Assembly (NCBI GenBank): GCA_964347915.1 | Contig: CAYGAM010000036.1 | Location: forward strand, 1 to 20,390 | From: CAYGAM01 sp964347915 | GTDB taxonomy: Archaea; Thermoproteota; Nitrososphaeria; Nitrososphaerales; Nitrosopumilaceae | Length of the DNA stretch: 20,390 bases | Direction of reading: 5' to 3' | In this document: positions 8,192 through 14,688 of the stretch, one piece after another | How positions within the stretch are numbered: position 1 is the stretch's first letter | Layout: each line of letters opens with the position of its first letter | Translations under genes and position numbers: made by a program | Notes under the pieces: generated by a model | Told to the model about the DNA's origin: nothing | The model's input: the letters and a program-made list of their open reading frames with translations, nothing else | Database searches by the model: none

Positions 8192-8727
8192 TCAAACTGT
8201 GGATTTTTTACGCTGAATATCTAAAATGAATATATCCTGTCCTTTGTCATTTTTTTCATTCTTGACATATGTAAAACCATATGCTTCATAGAATTTTCTC
8301 ACTCCGTCATCGTCTTGCGGGTTTAGCATCAGATACCTGCATCCAATATATTCTGATTGCTTAACTGCAATTCTAAGTGATTCATCAACCAGCCTGTACC
8401 TATTCCTTCTCTTAGGTGCTCTTTATGTGCAGAAAGATGACTGATTAGCAATGCGGGAATATTTCCGTGAGACTCTTTTGCTTGCGTCTGGCCTGTAGCC
8501 TCTTTTCGCAAATAAGACATGGCTAATGACACATAGCCGACTACTCTTCCATCTGCTTTTAGCAGATAAGTTCTTGCAAGGCCTTCTTGCATATCGTACT
8601 GAGATTGCACCTGATAATATTCTGTAAATTCAGGATCTGAGGATTCAAATGTTTTATCTATTGGATCAGTAGATCCAAGTCGTTTAAATTCGATGTTGGT
8701 TGCATCAAAATTTATCTTAGCAGTCAA
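8192..8727 (-). pseudogene. GNAT-family N-acetyltransferase with a single-base frameshift
   Basis: From the TTG at 8727 the frame encodes a GNAT N-terminus (ARTYLLKADGRVVGYVSLAMSY; here given as ARTYLLKADGR then VVGYVSLAM) and the acetyl-CoA loop HLREGIGT. It then runs out of register and would end near 8329. In the next frame, from about 8394 down to a TGA at 8192-8194, the sequence continues exactly as a GNAT C-terminus: RLVDESLRIAVKQSE, GCRYLMLNPQDDD and KFYEAYGFTYVKN. Restoring one base at about 8394-8395 gives a 178-residue protein typical of the family, including TacT-like toxins. The domain is intact on both sides, so the lesion is recent or a sequencing error. An 8-base gap separates it from a small upstream gene. 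The region is AT-richer than its neighbours. Confidence 0.85.
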
Positions 8728-8735
8728 AAGAAAAA

Positions 8736-8879
8736 TCAGTAGTTTCTCTTGATTTTTGAGGCGCGTTCTAGAGCTTTCTTTACAGTAGCAATTGATTTAT
8801 CGGTTGGGCCGGTCTTCAACATCTCTTGAACTTGTGCCCATTGTTTTTCATCCAGCGGCTTGACATCTCTTAATACCAT
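8736..8879 (-). CDS. Small 47-residue protein, possible antitoxin partner of the GNAT gene
   Basis: The minus strand carries ATG (8877-8879) to TGA (8736-8738). The product starts MVLRDVKPLDEKQWAQVQEM, continues with LKTGPTDKSIATVKKALERA and ends SKIKRNY; it is mostly helical, charged and basic at the end. It lies immediately upstream of, and in the same direction as, the GNAT gene, as antitoxin genes do in GNAT toxin-antitoxin pairs. However, it is shorter than, and not clearly related to, the ribbon-helix-helix DUF1778 antitoxins known with GNAT toxins, so the antitoxin role is inference from position and size. TATA-like elements are present upstream (8888-8906). Confidence 0.6.
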   Translation of the reverse strand: MVLRDVKPLDEKQWAQVQEMLKTGPTDKSIATVKKALERASKIKRNY

Positions 8880-8887
8880 GTTATGGT

Positions 8888-8906
8888 TATATAAGATCTA
8901 ATATTT
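8888..8906 (-). promoter_or_regulatory. TATA-like elements upstream of the small protein/GNAT pair
   Basis: On the minus strand the region reads AATATTAGATCTTATATAA. The AATATTA part is centred about 24 bases before the ATG at 8879, and TTATATAA about 12 bases before it. The first has the better spacing for a near-leaderless message; which is used cannot be decided here. Confidence 0.35.
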
Positions 8907-9227
8907 AGGCCTGCCGCTAGCAACTGCAGTAATGCGTGCGGGGATCAAACCATGCAGATGGCATGTCCGCAGATTGCTGCTTTTTAGCGGCAATGCCTGC
9001 AATCGCCGGCGCAGGGCGCGCCCGCAGCGCCGTCAAAACTAATGCCTCCGGCGGTCTAGCGCAAGCCGGCCCTTGGCACGCTCTGCAATCCGGCATTTTT
9101 CATTAAAATACGCTCAAAGATGCAAGATTTGGATTGGACGGTGCAAAATTTTGATCGGTTTTGGCAAAATGCAGCATGACTTTACAAAATCACATTAGCG
9201 TACAGCGCCCCAAATCTTAGAAAACAC
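8907..9227. other. Intergenic region before the proteasome gene
   Basis: About 320 bases hold no supported gene. There is a GC-rich half (to ~9090) and an AT-richer half. A 19-codon frame starting at 9120 follows a TTAAAATA but with poor spacing, so it is not called. The region separates the divergent GNAT pair and psmB. Confidence 0.4.
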
Positions 9228-9235
9228 TTTATTAT
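9228..9235 (+). promoter_or_regulatory. TATA-like box of the proteasome beta gene
   Basis: TTTATTAT is centred about 24-25 bases before the ATG at 9256, consistent with a leaderless or near-leaderless transcript. Confidence 0.55.
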
Positions 9236-9255
9236 CCTTCAATAGAAGGAAAAGC

Positions 9256-9867
9256 ATGTCTCAAATGTACATGCCGGGCGCTACTGCCGTGGGCATTGCG
9301 TTTCAAGGCGGCGTCGTGCTTGCAAGCGAAAAGCGAATAGCATATGGAAATTTTCTAGTCAGCAAGAACGTACAAAAGACATTTGAGATCACGCCAAATG
9401 TCGCAGTGGCATGCGCGGGACTTGTTGCGGACATGCAGCTTTTGACGCTGCAGATAGCCGCATTGGCCAAAATTCGGCGGATGGATCTTCGGCGGGCCGT
9501 TCCGACAAACACCGTTGCAAAAATGATCTCCGGCATGATGTATGAGCGCAGATTCTTTCCGTTTCTCACTCAGGTAATTGTGGGCGGCGTTGTAGGCAAG
9601 CCTGCCATATACACGCTCGATCCCTTGGGCTCGGTTCTTCCTGACGAATATGCTGCAGTGGGAACGGGCGCAGAGATGGCTCTGGGAGTTTTGGATCCTC
9701 AATTTCGCGCAGGCATGACAGAATCAGAGGCCGTGGAACTTGCAGCAAAGGCAGTCAGGGCGGCCGCCATGCGCGACTCTTTTAGCGGCGACGGAATGGA
9801 TGTCACAGTCATCACAGAGGACGGCATCAAAAAGGCAGAGATGCAGGCCGTATCTCAATCTGGCTGA
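9256..9867 (+). CDS. psmB: Proteasome beta subunit lacking the N-terminal threonine nucleophile
   Basis: The 203-residue protein belongs to the archaeal 20S proteasome beta family, which forms the two inner seven-membered rings. The fold is clear: GVVLASEKRIAYGNF, KTFEITPNVAVACAG, YAAVGTGAEMALGVL and the late GDGMDVTVIT. Active beta subunits mature by cleavage before Thr1 in a G-T-T-T-V-G context. Here the aligned sequence is G-A-T-A-V-G (residues 8-13), so position 1 is Ala, and the SGSG-type serine region reads VGTGA. The Glu17 and Lys33 equivalents are kept. The simplest reading is a non-catalytic structural beta subunit that pairs with a second, active beta encoded elsewhere, as crenarchaea have. 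Thr at the next position could be argued as an alternative nucleophile, but the V-G register speaks against it. Confidence 0.93.
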   Translation: MSQMYMPGATAVGIAFQGGVVLASEKRIAYGNFLVSKNVQKTFEITPNVAVACAGLVADMQLLTLQIAALAKIRRMDLRRAVPTNTVAKMISGMMYERRFFPFLTQVIVGGVVGKPAIYTLDPLGSVLPDEYAAVGTGAEMALGVLDPQFRAGMTESEAVELAAKAVRAAAMRDSFSGDGMDVTVITEDGIKKAEMQAVSQSG

Positions 9868-9920
9868 ATGCGCGCACTTTGAAATTCTGCAGTGCAACGC
9901 CAGACAAGCAAGCATCAGAG

Positions 9921-9930
9921 TTAAATGTAA
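9921..9930 (+). promoter_or_regulatory. TATA-like box of the two-helix membrane protein gene
   Basis: TTAAATGTAA is centred about 25 bases before the ATG at 9950. Confidence 0.45.
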
Positions 9931-9949
9931 ATCACTGCATATCACAAGC

Positions 9950-10291
9950 ATGAGCGATACCCGGTTCATCATGCTTGGAGCAGCCTTGATATTTGCAGGG
10001 TTTGTCATTCTGGGGGTACTCGGTTCGGGCTATACCGGCAGCACGATAGAAGAGATCGAGTTTGGCGACTGTTACGAATATTATGACGACAAGCCGCCGG
10101 TTCAGGTCAGCTGCGATCAGGCATTGCTGGACAAGCTGCTCTTCTTTATGCTTGTAATGGGCCTTGTCGCAGCAGGAATAGTATTTCTAATCAAGGGAGC
10201 TAGGGGAGGTTGGGATCAGGATGTCAGGCCGGAAGACATGGTAGGTCCTGGCGGCGAGAAAAATCTGCGGGATGACGAAAAAGACGACTAG
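9950..10291 (+). CDS. Small membrane protein with two transmembrane helices, unknown function
   Basis: The product is 113 residues. Two hydrophobic helices (about residues 8-25 and 62-83) flank an acidic loop containing two cysteines (Cys41 and Cys55), which could form a disulfide if the loop is outside. The C-terminal tail of about 30 residues is charged (RGGWDQDVRPEDMVGPGG, then a Lys/Asp-rich end) and probably cytoplasmic. The family is not recognised. The ATG at 9950 is chosen because a TATA-like box lies 25 bases upstream; the frame stays open upstream into psmB, but that part shadows psmB. It converges with a tiny membrane-protein gene two bases after its stop. Confidence 0.75.
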   Translation: MSDTRFIMLGAALIFAGFVILGVLGSGYTGSTIEEIEFGDCYEYYDDKPPVQVSCDQALLDKLLFFMLVMGLVAAGIVFLIKGARGGWDQDVRPEDMVGPGGEKNLRDDEKDD

Positions 10292-10293
10292 CA

Positions 10294-10386
10294 TTACTGG
10301 CCGGCCAGATATACTGCATAGGCAGACACGGCAGCAACCAAGCCTATCAGGACATAACCCATGGCCTTGAAATCGGATGATTCCAT
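10294..10386 (-). CDS. 30-residue single-helix membrane protein
   Basis: The minus strand has an ATG at 10384-10386, 29 further codons and a TAA at 10294-10296. The peptide starts MESSDFKAMG and continues YVLIGLVAAVSAYAVYLAGQ: a short polar N-terminus and one hydrophobic helix that fills nearly all the rest. A good TATA-like box is centred 27 bases upstream, the spacing seen throughout the window. It resembles in plan the small single-helix subunits or regulators of membrane complexes, but no family can be named. It ends two bases from the convergent membrane-protein gene. Confidence 0.6.
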   Translation of the reverse strand: MESSDFKAMGYVLIGLVAAVSAYAVYLAGQ

Positions 10387-10407
10387 GCCGCGAATCTGAT
10401 CTGTCGG

Positions 10408-10417
10408 TATTTAATTT
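10408..10417 (-). promoter_or_regulatory. TATA-like box of the 30-residue membrane protein gene
   Basis: The minus strand reads AAATTAAATA, centred 27 bases before the ATG at 10386. It is among the better TATA-like elements in the window and is the main support for the tiny gene. Confidence 0.5.
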
Positions 10418-10713
10418 GTAGGATCAGCCGCGCAGCTGAAACTGCATGCTGCGGCGCCAATGGCTAGCCTCCAAAGCCCTCAAAGAGAAGATTCGGACTT
10501 GCAAGACGATTATCCCAGCCTTGCATTGCCGCAATCCGTGAACGGCATAGCCGGCAGTCGCTGCTGGAGCGCTTCGTGCGGTTTGGACAAGATGACCTGC
10601 TGCAGGGAGCCTGGCCGCCGCGCGCCATGCATTGCGCAGGCATTTTTGCGGGGGCAAACTGGCAAGTTTAAAACTGAGATTTTGCAAGAATGGTACGGTG
10701 GTATGGTAGCACA
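10418..10713. other. Intergenic region before the coiled-coil gene
   Basis: About 300 GC-rich bases hold no supported gene; open frames on both strands here are Cys/Arg/Ala-rich without domains. A TTTAAAA at 10667-10673 is the likely TATA box of the coiled-coil gene, placing its transcript start near 10697. Confidence 0.4.
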
Positions 10714-11988
10714 ATGATATTTGGCTGGGGCAAAAAAAATCCTGAAGCAGCGGAAACAGTGCCGGAATCAAAGGAAATTCTGCTGTCTGATGTTGAGCAG
10801 GTTCTCTCGCACCTGGAAGAGGTTCGTTCCAGCACGCTGATGGCAGAAGCACGATCGTTTCAGAGCAAGACGCTTCATGCATTCGGCCAGCTTGCCGGCA
10901 TTGCAAAGAGCCTGGAGAAAGACGAGATCAACGAGGAAGACGTAGACAAGCGGCTCAAAGTGGCTGTACTGCGGGGAAGAAATCAGGTCATATCGATCAT
11001 AAAGGCGGAAGCCGGCCGAGAAATAAAGGACATAAGAACTGCGGGCGACGTGACGGCATTCTACGACGGCATCGCCCAGTCAATTAAGAAGATAGGCGAT
11101 GCTCTGGGACGCCATACCAGGGTAATACACATATTTGCAAAAAAGCATGCGGCCAGGCTGAAGGATATCCTGTCGGAGCTGAATTCGGAGAGGGCGGAGT
11201 TTTTGAAATCCAAGCAAAGATTTGAAGAGTTTTGCGGCAGCGCGGCAGAGATTCGCGACATTCTTGACCGGATACAGTCGGCAAAAGACGAGGAAGAAGC
11301 TGGAAGACAAAAGATAGAGCAACTGGAAGAGCATGCCCTGGAGACTGCAACGCGCATAAAAGATGCCGAGCGCTCAATCAATGCCGCCACATCGTCTCCA
11401 GAGTATGTGGATTACGTCAAGACCCGCAGCGATCTTGACAGGGCGAGATCAGAGTATCCGGCCATACGGCAGGAGATCGAGGCCCAGTTTACAAAGATCT
11501 CAAGGCCGCTTGGCAAGTATGTTTACGTGTCTTCTCTGGACAAGCCGCTGACATCGCTGCTTGAAAAGCTGGCCGCAGATCCCGCTTCATCCATAAAGTC
11601 CAGTTCAAAAAACGACATAATTCAGATTCTCATGGCAGTGCGCAAGGGTGTTTTGGCAGGCTCTGTCTCCGTCAAGGATCAGTCAAAGTCGGCATCTCAG
11701 ATCGACCAGACTGTAGAAAGCCTGGATCACTTCATATCGATAACGTCAGAATATGAAAAAAAATGCAGCGCGCTGCGAGTCAGACTAAAGGCGTTTGACA
11801 TTGACGGCCTGCAGAGCAACAGGGACGATCTGGCAAAACGGCAAAAAGATCTCAAAGAGTGCAGCGAAAGAATGTCTGAGATTGAGGCAGAGGCGGCAGA
11901 CAGCGCATCGCGCAGAACGGAACTGGCATCCAAGATAGAATCCATTCTGTATGACGCATCGTCTGCAAGGTATCACATAAGCGGGTAA
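10714..11988 (+). CDS. Long coiled-coil protein of unknown function
   Basis: The product is 424 residues from ATG 10714 (an in-frame ATG at 10690 would add eight). It begins MIFGWGKKNPEA and then is almost entirely charged and helical. A helical domain of about residues 20-130 (VEQVLSHLEEVRSS; KRLKVAVLRGRNQVISIIK) precedes long heptad-like stretches at about 140-260 and 330-410 (LKECSERMSEIEAEAADSAS). It lacks Walker motifs, so it is not an SMC ATPase, although the coiled coils will resemble SMC or kinesin segments in searches. There is no membrane segment. I believe similar proteins occur in Thaumarchaeota, but I cannot name a function. The N-terminal MIFGWGKK resembles the MLFGQKK start of the JAMM protein that follows. 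Confidence 0.8.
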   Translation: MIFGWGKKNPEAAETVPESKEILLSDVEQVLSHLEEVRSSTLMAEARSFQSKTLHAFGQLAGIAKSLEKDEINEEDVDKRLKVAVLRGRNQVISIIKAEAGREIKDIRTAGDVTAFYDGIAQSIKKIGDALGRHTRVIHIFAKKHAARLKDILSELNSERAEFLKSKQRFEEFCGSAAEIRDILDRIQSAKDEEEAGRQKIEQLEEHALETATRIKDAERSINAATSSPEYVDYVKTRSDLDRARSEYPAIRQEIEAQFTKISRPLGKYVYVSSLDKPLTSLLEKLAADPASSIKSSSKNDIIQILMAVRKGVLAGSVSVKDQSKSASQIDQTVESLDHFISITSEYEKKCSALRVRLKAFDIDGLQSNRDDLAKRQKDLKECSERMSEIEAEAADSASRRTELASKIESILYDASSARYHISG

Positions 11989-12071
11989 TATGCCGCATCT
12001 TTGGCAGCCGCCGCCTTTTCCAAGCGGCACAGGCTGCCGGGCATCGCACAAGCCGCCGCTGTTTCGATAAA

Positions 12072-12080
12072 GATATAATC
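12072..12080 (+). promoter_or_regulatory. TATA-like box of the JAMM protease gene
   Basis: GATATAATC is centred 24 bases before the ATG at 12100, giving the JAMM gene its own promoter after the coiled-coil gene. Confidence 0.5.
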
Positions 12081-12099
12081 AATTTCGCGCAATGCGCAA

Positions 12100-12498
12100 A
12101 TGTTGTTTGGACAAAAAAAGCCTGATCGTCCGGTGAGCATTACCCAGGATGCAAGGGACGGCATACTCTCATTCTGCAAAATGAAGCATCCTAACGAGGG
12201 TGTCCTGATACTAAAGGGAAAATCAAAGAAGGAGGAGATACTGGTAAACGGGCTGGTCATACCGCCGTTCTCTTATACCGGCCCCACGTTTGCAGGATTT
12301 CCGCACTCGTTTCTGCCGTTTGACCTTGATTATGTGGGCATGGCCCACTCTCATCCCAGCGGCACCGCGCAGCCTTCGGTAACCGATCTGCACAACTTTT
12401 TTGGACTAGTCTCGGTGATAGTCAAATTTCCATACGAAGACGAAGACGTATTTGCATGGAACAGCAGGGGCGAGGGCATGGATATTCATGTTGTATAG
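12100..12498 (+). CDS. JAMM/MPN-domain zinc metalloprotease
   Basis: The 132-residue protein is a single JAB1/MPN+ domain with all catalytic residues: Glu33 (in NEGVLIL), His83 and His85 (HSHPSG), Ser93 and Asp96, matching H-x-H-x7-S-x2-D. JAMM proteases use zinc to cut isopeptide bonds; the archaeal HvJAMM1 removes ubiquitin-like SAMP modifiers, and others remove sulfur-carrier tails. Length and single-domain build match these archaeal enzymes. No ubiquitin-like modifier or E1 gene is seen in the window, so the substrate is unknown. A proteasome beta gene 2.2 kb upstream makes a role in protein turnover plausible, but this is inference. The ATG is 24 bases after a TATA-like box. Confidence 0.93.
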   Translation: MLFGQKKPDRPVSITQDARDGILSFCKMKHPNEGVLILKGKSKKEEILVNGLVIPPFSYTGPTFAGFPHSFLPFDLDYVGMAHSHPSGTAQPSVTDLHNFFGLVSVIVKFPYEDEDVFAWNSRGEGMDIHVV

Positions 12499-12632
12499 CT
12501 TGCCGCGCCGAAGCAGAATCTGCTGCCGTATTTCTGATGCAGGAATCATCCGATTGCATTCCTGGGGGCAGGATTTGCGCCCTGAAACTGCTGTCTTGGC
12601 GCCGGCGCTCATGGGCGTTTGCCCCAAGCAAA

Positions 12633-12641
12633 CCTTATATG
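12633..12641 (+). promoter_or_regulatory. TATA-like box of the zinc-ribbon membrane protein gene
   Basis: CCTTATATG is centred 27 bases before the TTG at 12665, supporting that unusual start codon. Confidence 0.5.
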
Positions 12642-12664
12642 TTGACTTGATTAATTTAAAATAA

Positions 12665-12976
12665 TTGTTTAGCTACAAGACCTATCTAATCTTCCTGTTT
12701 GCATCGCTAGCTATCAGCATAGGCATTCAGATGGTGCTGCCGTTCCCGTACGGACTGATAATAGCTCTGGGGCTCTTTATTGCATTTCCGCTGCTGCTGC
12801 GCAGGCGCTACATGAGCCGGCTGCGCGGATACGGAGACTCTGGAGCGCGCGGAGGAAGCTTCTTTGGGATGGGACGAAGCGACACTGTAAAGTATGTCTG
12901 CCTGGCTTGCAACAACCGCTACAGGGGCGGCTCGTGTCCCCGATGCGGATCCAAGATGAAGAGGGCGGACTTTTAA
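12665..12976 (+). CDS. Membrane-anchored zinc-ribbon protein
   Basis: The product is 103 residues from a TTG start. Two adjoining hydrophobic segments (residues about 7-24 and 26-45) anchor it in the membrane, followed by an Arg-rich stretch (LLRRRYMSRLRG), a Gly-rich linker and a C-terminal zinc ribbon with Cys79-x2-Cys82 and Cys91-x2-Cys94. The ribbon should face the cytoplasm by the positive-inside rule. Such ribbons bind nucleic acid or proteins; a specific role cannot be assigned. The next gene starts seven bases after the stop, so the two are probably co-transcribed. Confidence 0.8.
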   Translation: MFSYKTYLIFLFASLAISIGIQMVLPFPYGLIIALGLFIAFPLLLRRRYMSRLRGYGDSGARGGSFFGMGRSDTVKYVCLACNNRYRGGSCPRCGSKMKRADF

Positions 12977-12983
12977 TTCAAAA

Positions 12984-13307
12984 ATGTCCCTAGAGAATCT
13001 CAGGCAAAAGGTCATATTCCAAAACTCCATTGATGTGTGGATCGAGTCGTGCAGCGAGGCCGGCCGGAACTGGCTTGATACGCAAGGATACATGAAGTTT
13101 ATCGCGTACCTGCGGGACAGGAATCTGAATCTTAGGGCGTTTAACCTGTGCGCGCACGAGGCAGGCGCGGTGGAAAAAGAAAAGACAGACTTTGCAGAGT
13201 CGCTGAGGAATATTGGCGAGCCGAACGCTGCAACATACACCATAAAATTAAGCGATTCTGCGATTGACGCTGTTCGTGAATTTCACAGCGGGCAGAAGGC
13301 AGCCTGA
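12984..13307 (+). CDS. Small soluble protein of unknown function
   Basis: The product is 107 residues: MSLENLRQKVIFQNSIDVWI at the start, then a mix of helices with GRNWLDTQGYMKFIAYLRDR and a C-terminal region TYTIKLSDSAIDAVREFHSG. No signal peptide, membrane segment, metal motif or known domain is seen. It follows the zinc-ribbon gene after seven bases and ends 20 bases before the convergent ABC permease genes. Normal codon use and this tight spacing support a real gene; the family is not recognised. Confidence 0.7.
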   Translation: MSLENLRQKVIFQNSIDVWIESCSEAGRNWLDTQGYMKFIAYLRDRNLNLRAFNLCAHEAGAVEKEKTDFAESLRNIGEPNAATYTIKLSDSAIDAVREFHSGQKAA

Positions 13308-13327
13308 AGCCGGGCATCAAACCTGAA

Positions 13328-14686
13328 TCAGAATCTTGATCGGAGGCGCGGATTTACTATTGCATCAAGCGCATTTCCGATGAATACGAAAGCAAGGCCT
13401 GTAACGGCAATCATGATACCGGGCGGCATCATCCACCACCACAGCCCTCGCGTTATGGCTCCAAATGCATTTGCATCATGCAGCATCTGCCCCCATGTCG
13501 GAAATGCCGGATCGCCCAGGCCCAGAAAACTCAAGCCTGCCTCGGTGGTGATTGCTGCCGGCACCGATATCGCTACGCTTGCAAAGGCGTACGGCAGCAG
13601 CTGCGGCATGATGTGGCGGAAAATTATTCTAGAGTTCTTCTGCCCCATGACGACTGACGCCTGGACAAATTCGCGGGTCTTGACTGACAAAGTCATGCTT
13701 CGGGATATCTTGGCTATTCCAACCCACCCAAAGATCATCAGAAATCCTATCATCACGAATATGCTGCTGCTGATGGTAACGGCAAGTATGATCAGGAACG
13801 GGAGGGCGGGAAGCGCGTAAATGACATCATTGAACCGCATCATTGCCTCTTCTGTTGCCTTTCCCCTGTACGCCGCATAGACGCCGTACGCCAGGCCGAA
13901 TGCAACCGAGCCGACAGATACCGCAATTCCGATAAACAGCGCAAGCGGCGTTCCCCACAAAAGGCCCACTGCAAGATCGCGCCGCAGCTCGTCTGTTCCC
14001 ATCAGTCCGTAAGCCTTGCCTCCGATGATCAGCTGCGAGCTGCCGAGTGCAACCTCGCCGTCTGTCCCGTAAACAGTCGCAAGAAACGTGTACCTGCCCT
14101 TGAGAACTGAGCCGTCCGCCTGCGAGAATATTATCTCTTCTGCCGACGCCTGGGCGCCGTGTCCTGCGCGTTCTGCATGCTGAATCATATTCTGCCGCAG
14201 CTCCCTGTCGGCTGAGAATATCTGTCCAGAGTGCGTTCCCCGCTCCGGCAGGTAGGGCAGCGATCTGGACAGCAGGTCAATCCCCACTCCGTCGGGGCGG
14301 ACTGCTTCCATTTGCAGCAGCGCCGAGCCTTCGTATTCGGCTTCAAAGCTGTATATCAAGTCGCTTGGCGGCTCGTCATAGTCAAAGATCAGATCAAACT
14401 GCGATGCTGCGGCATGGACCGAACCGGTACTCGGGGATTTTGCAGCAGGCGCGTTCAGTATTCTGTGCTCTGGGATCTTTTCTGCCGTAAAGAGATTGAC
14501 CCAGGACGGCATGGCAGCCTTTGGCAGATCTATCCACTGTCCGGGATTGTTCCATTCGTGCAGCGTGTCGGCGGGAATTGCTGCGGCAGCAGCGGCAGAC
14601 ATTGCGGCCAGCACTGCGAGTATGGCTATTCCGGCCGTTCCCATTCTGCTCTTGACAAGCTCTGACCATATCTCGCCGGACAGCAT
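13328..14686 (-). CDS. ABC transporter permease, DppC/OppC type, with a large extracytoplasmic insertion
   Basis: This inner-membrane permease of the dipeptide/oligopeptide/nickel ABC class has 452 residues against about 280-300 normally. TM1 (about residues 16-37) is followed by roughly 200 residues of extracytoplasmic sequence (YSFEAEYEGSALLQMEA, GRYTFLATVYGTDGEVALG) before the conserved GTDELRRDLAVGLLWG. The standard permease core with about five helices follows. The EAA loop that contacts the ATPase is around residues 330-370 (TREFVQASVVMGQKNSRI), and the end GLAFVFIGNALDAIVNPRLR is canonical. It starts two bases after the DppB-like gene. No binding protein or ATPase gene is in the window; they may lie elsewhere. 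Substrate is unknown; peptides or nickel are family possibilities. Confidence 0.9.
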   Translation of the reverse strand: MLSGEIWSELVKSRMGTAGIAILAVLAAMSAAAAAAIPADTLHEWNNPGQWIDLPKAAMPSWVNLFTAEKIPEHRILNAPAAKSPSTGSVHAAASQFDLIFDYDEPPSDLIYSFEAEYEGSALLQMEAVRPDGVGIDLLSRSLPYLPERGTHSGQIFSADRELRQNMIQHAERAGHGAQASAEEIIFSQADGSVLKGRYTFLATVYGTDGEVALGSSQLIIGGKAYGLMGTDELRRDLAVGLLWGTPLALFIGIAVSVGSVAFGLAYGVYAAYRGKATEEAMMRFNDVIYALPALPFLIILAVTISSSIFVMIGFLMIFGWVGIAKISRSMTLSVKTREFVQASVVMGQKNSRIIFRHIMPQLLPYAFASVAISVPAAITTEAGLSFLGLGDPAFPTWGQMLHDANAFGAITRGLWWWMMPPGIMIAVTGLAFVFIGNALDAIVNPRLRSRF

Positions 14687-14688
14687 CT

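Noticed and set aside
12530..12590. Possible C/D-box-like small RNA (TGATG ... CTGA)
   Set aside because: Only partial boxes were seen and no C'/D' pair or guide match could be tested.
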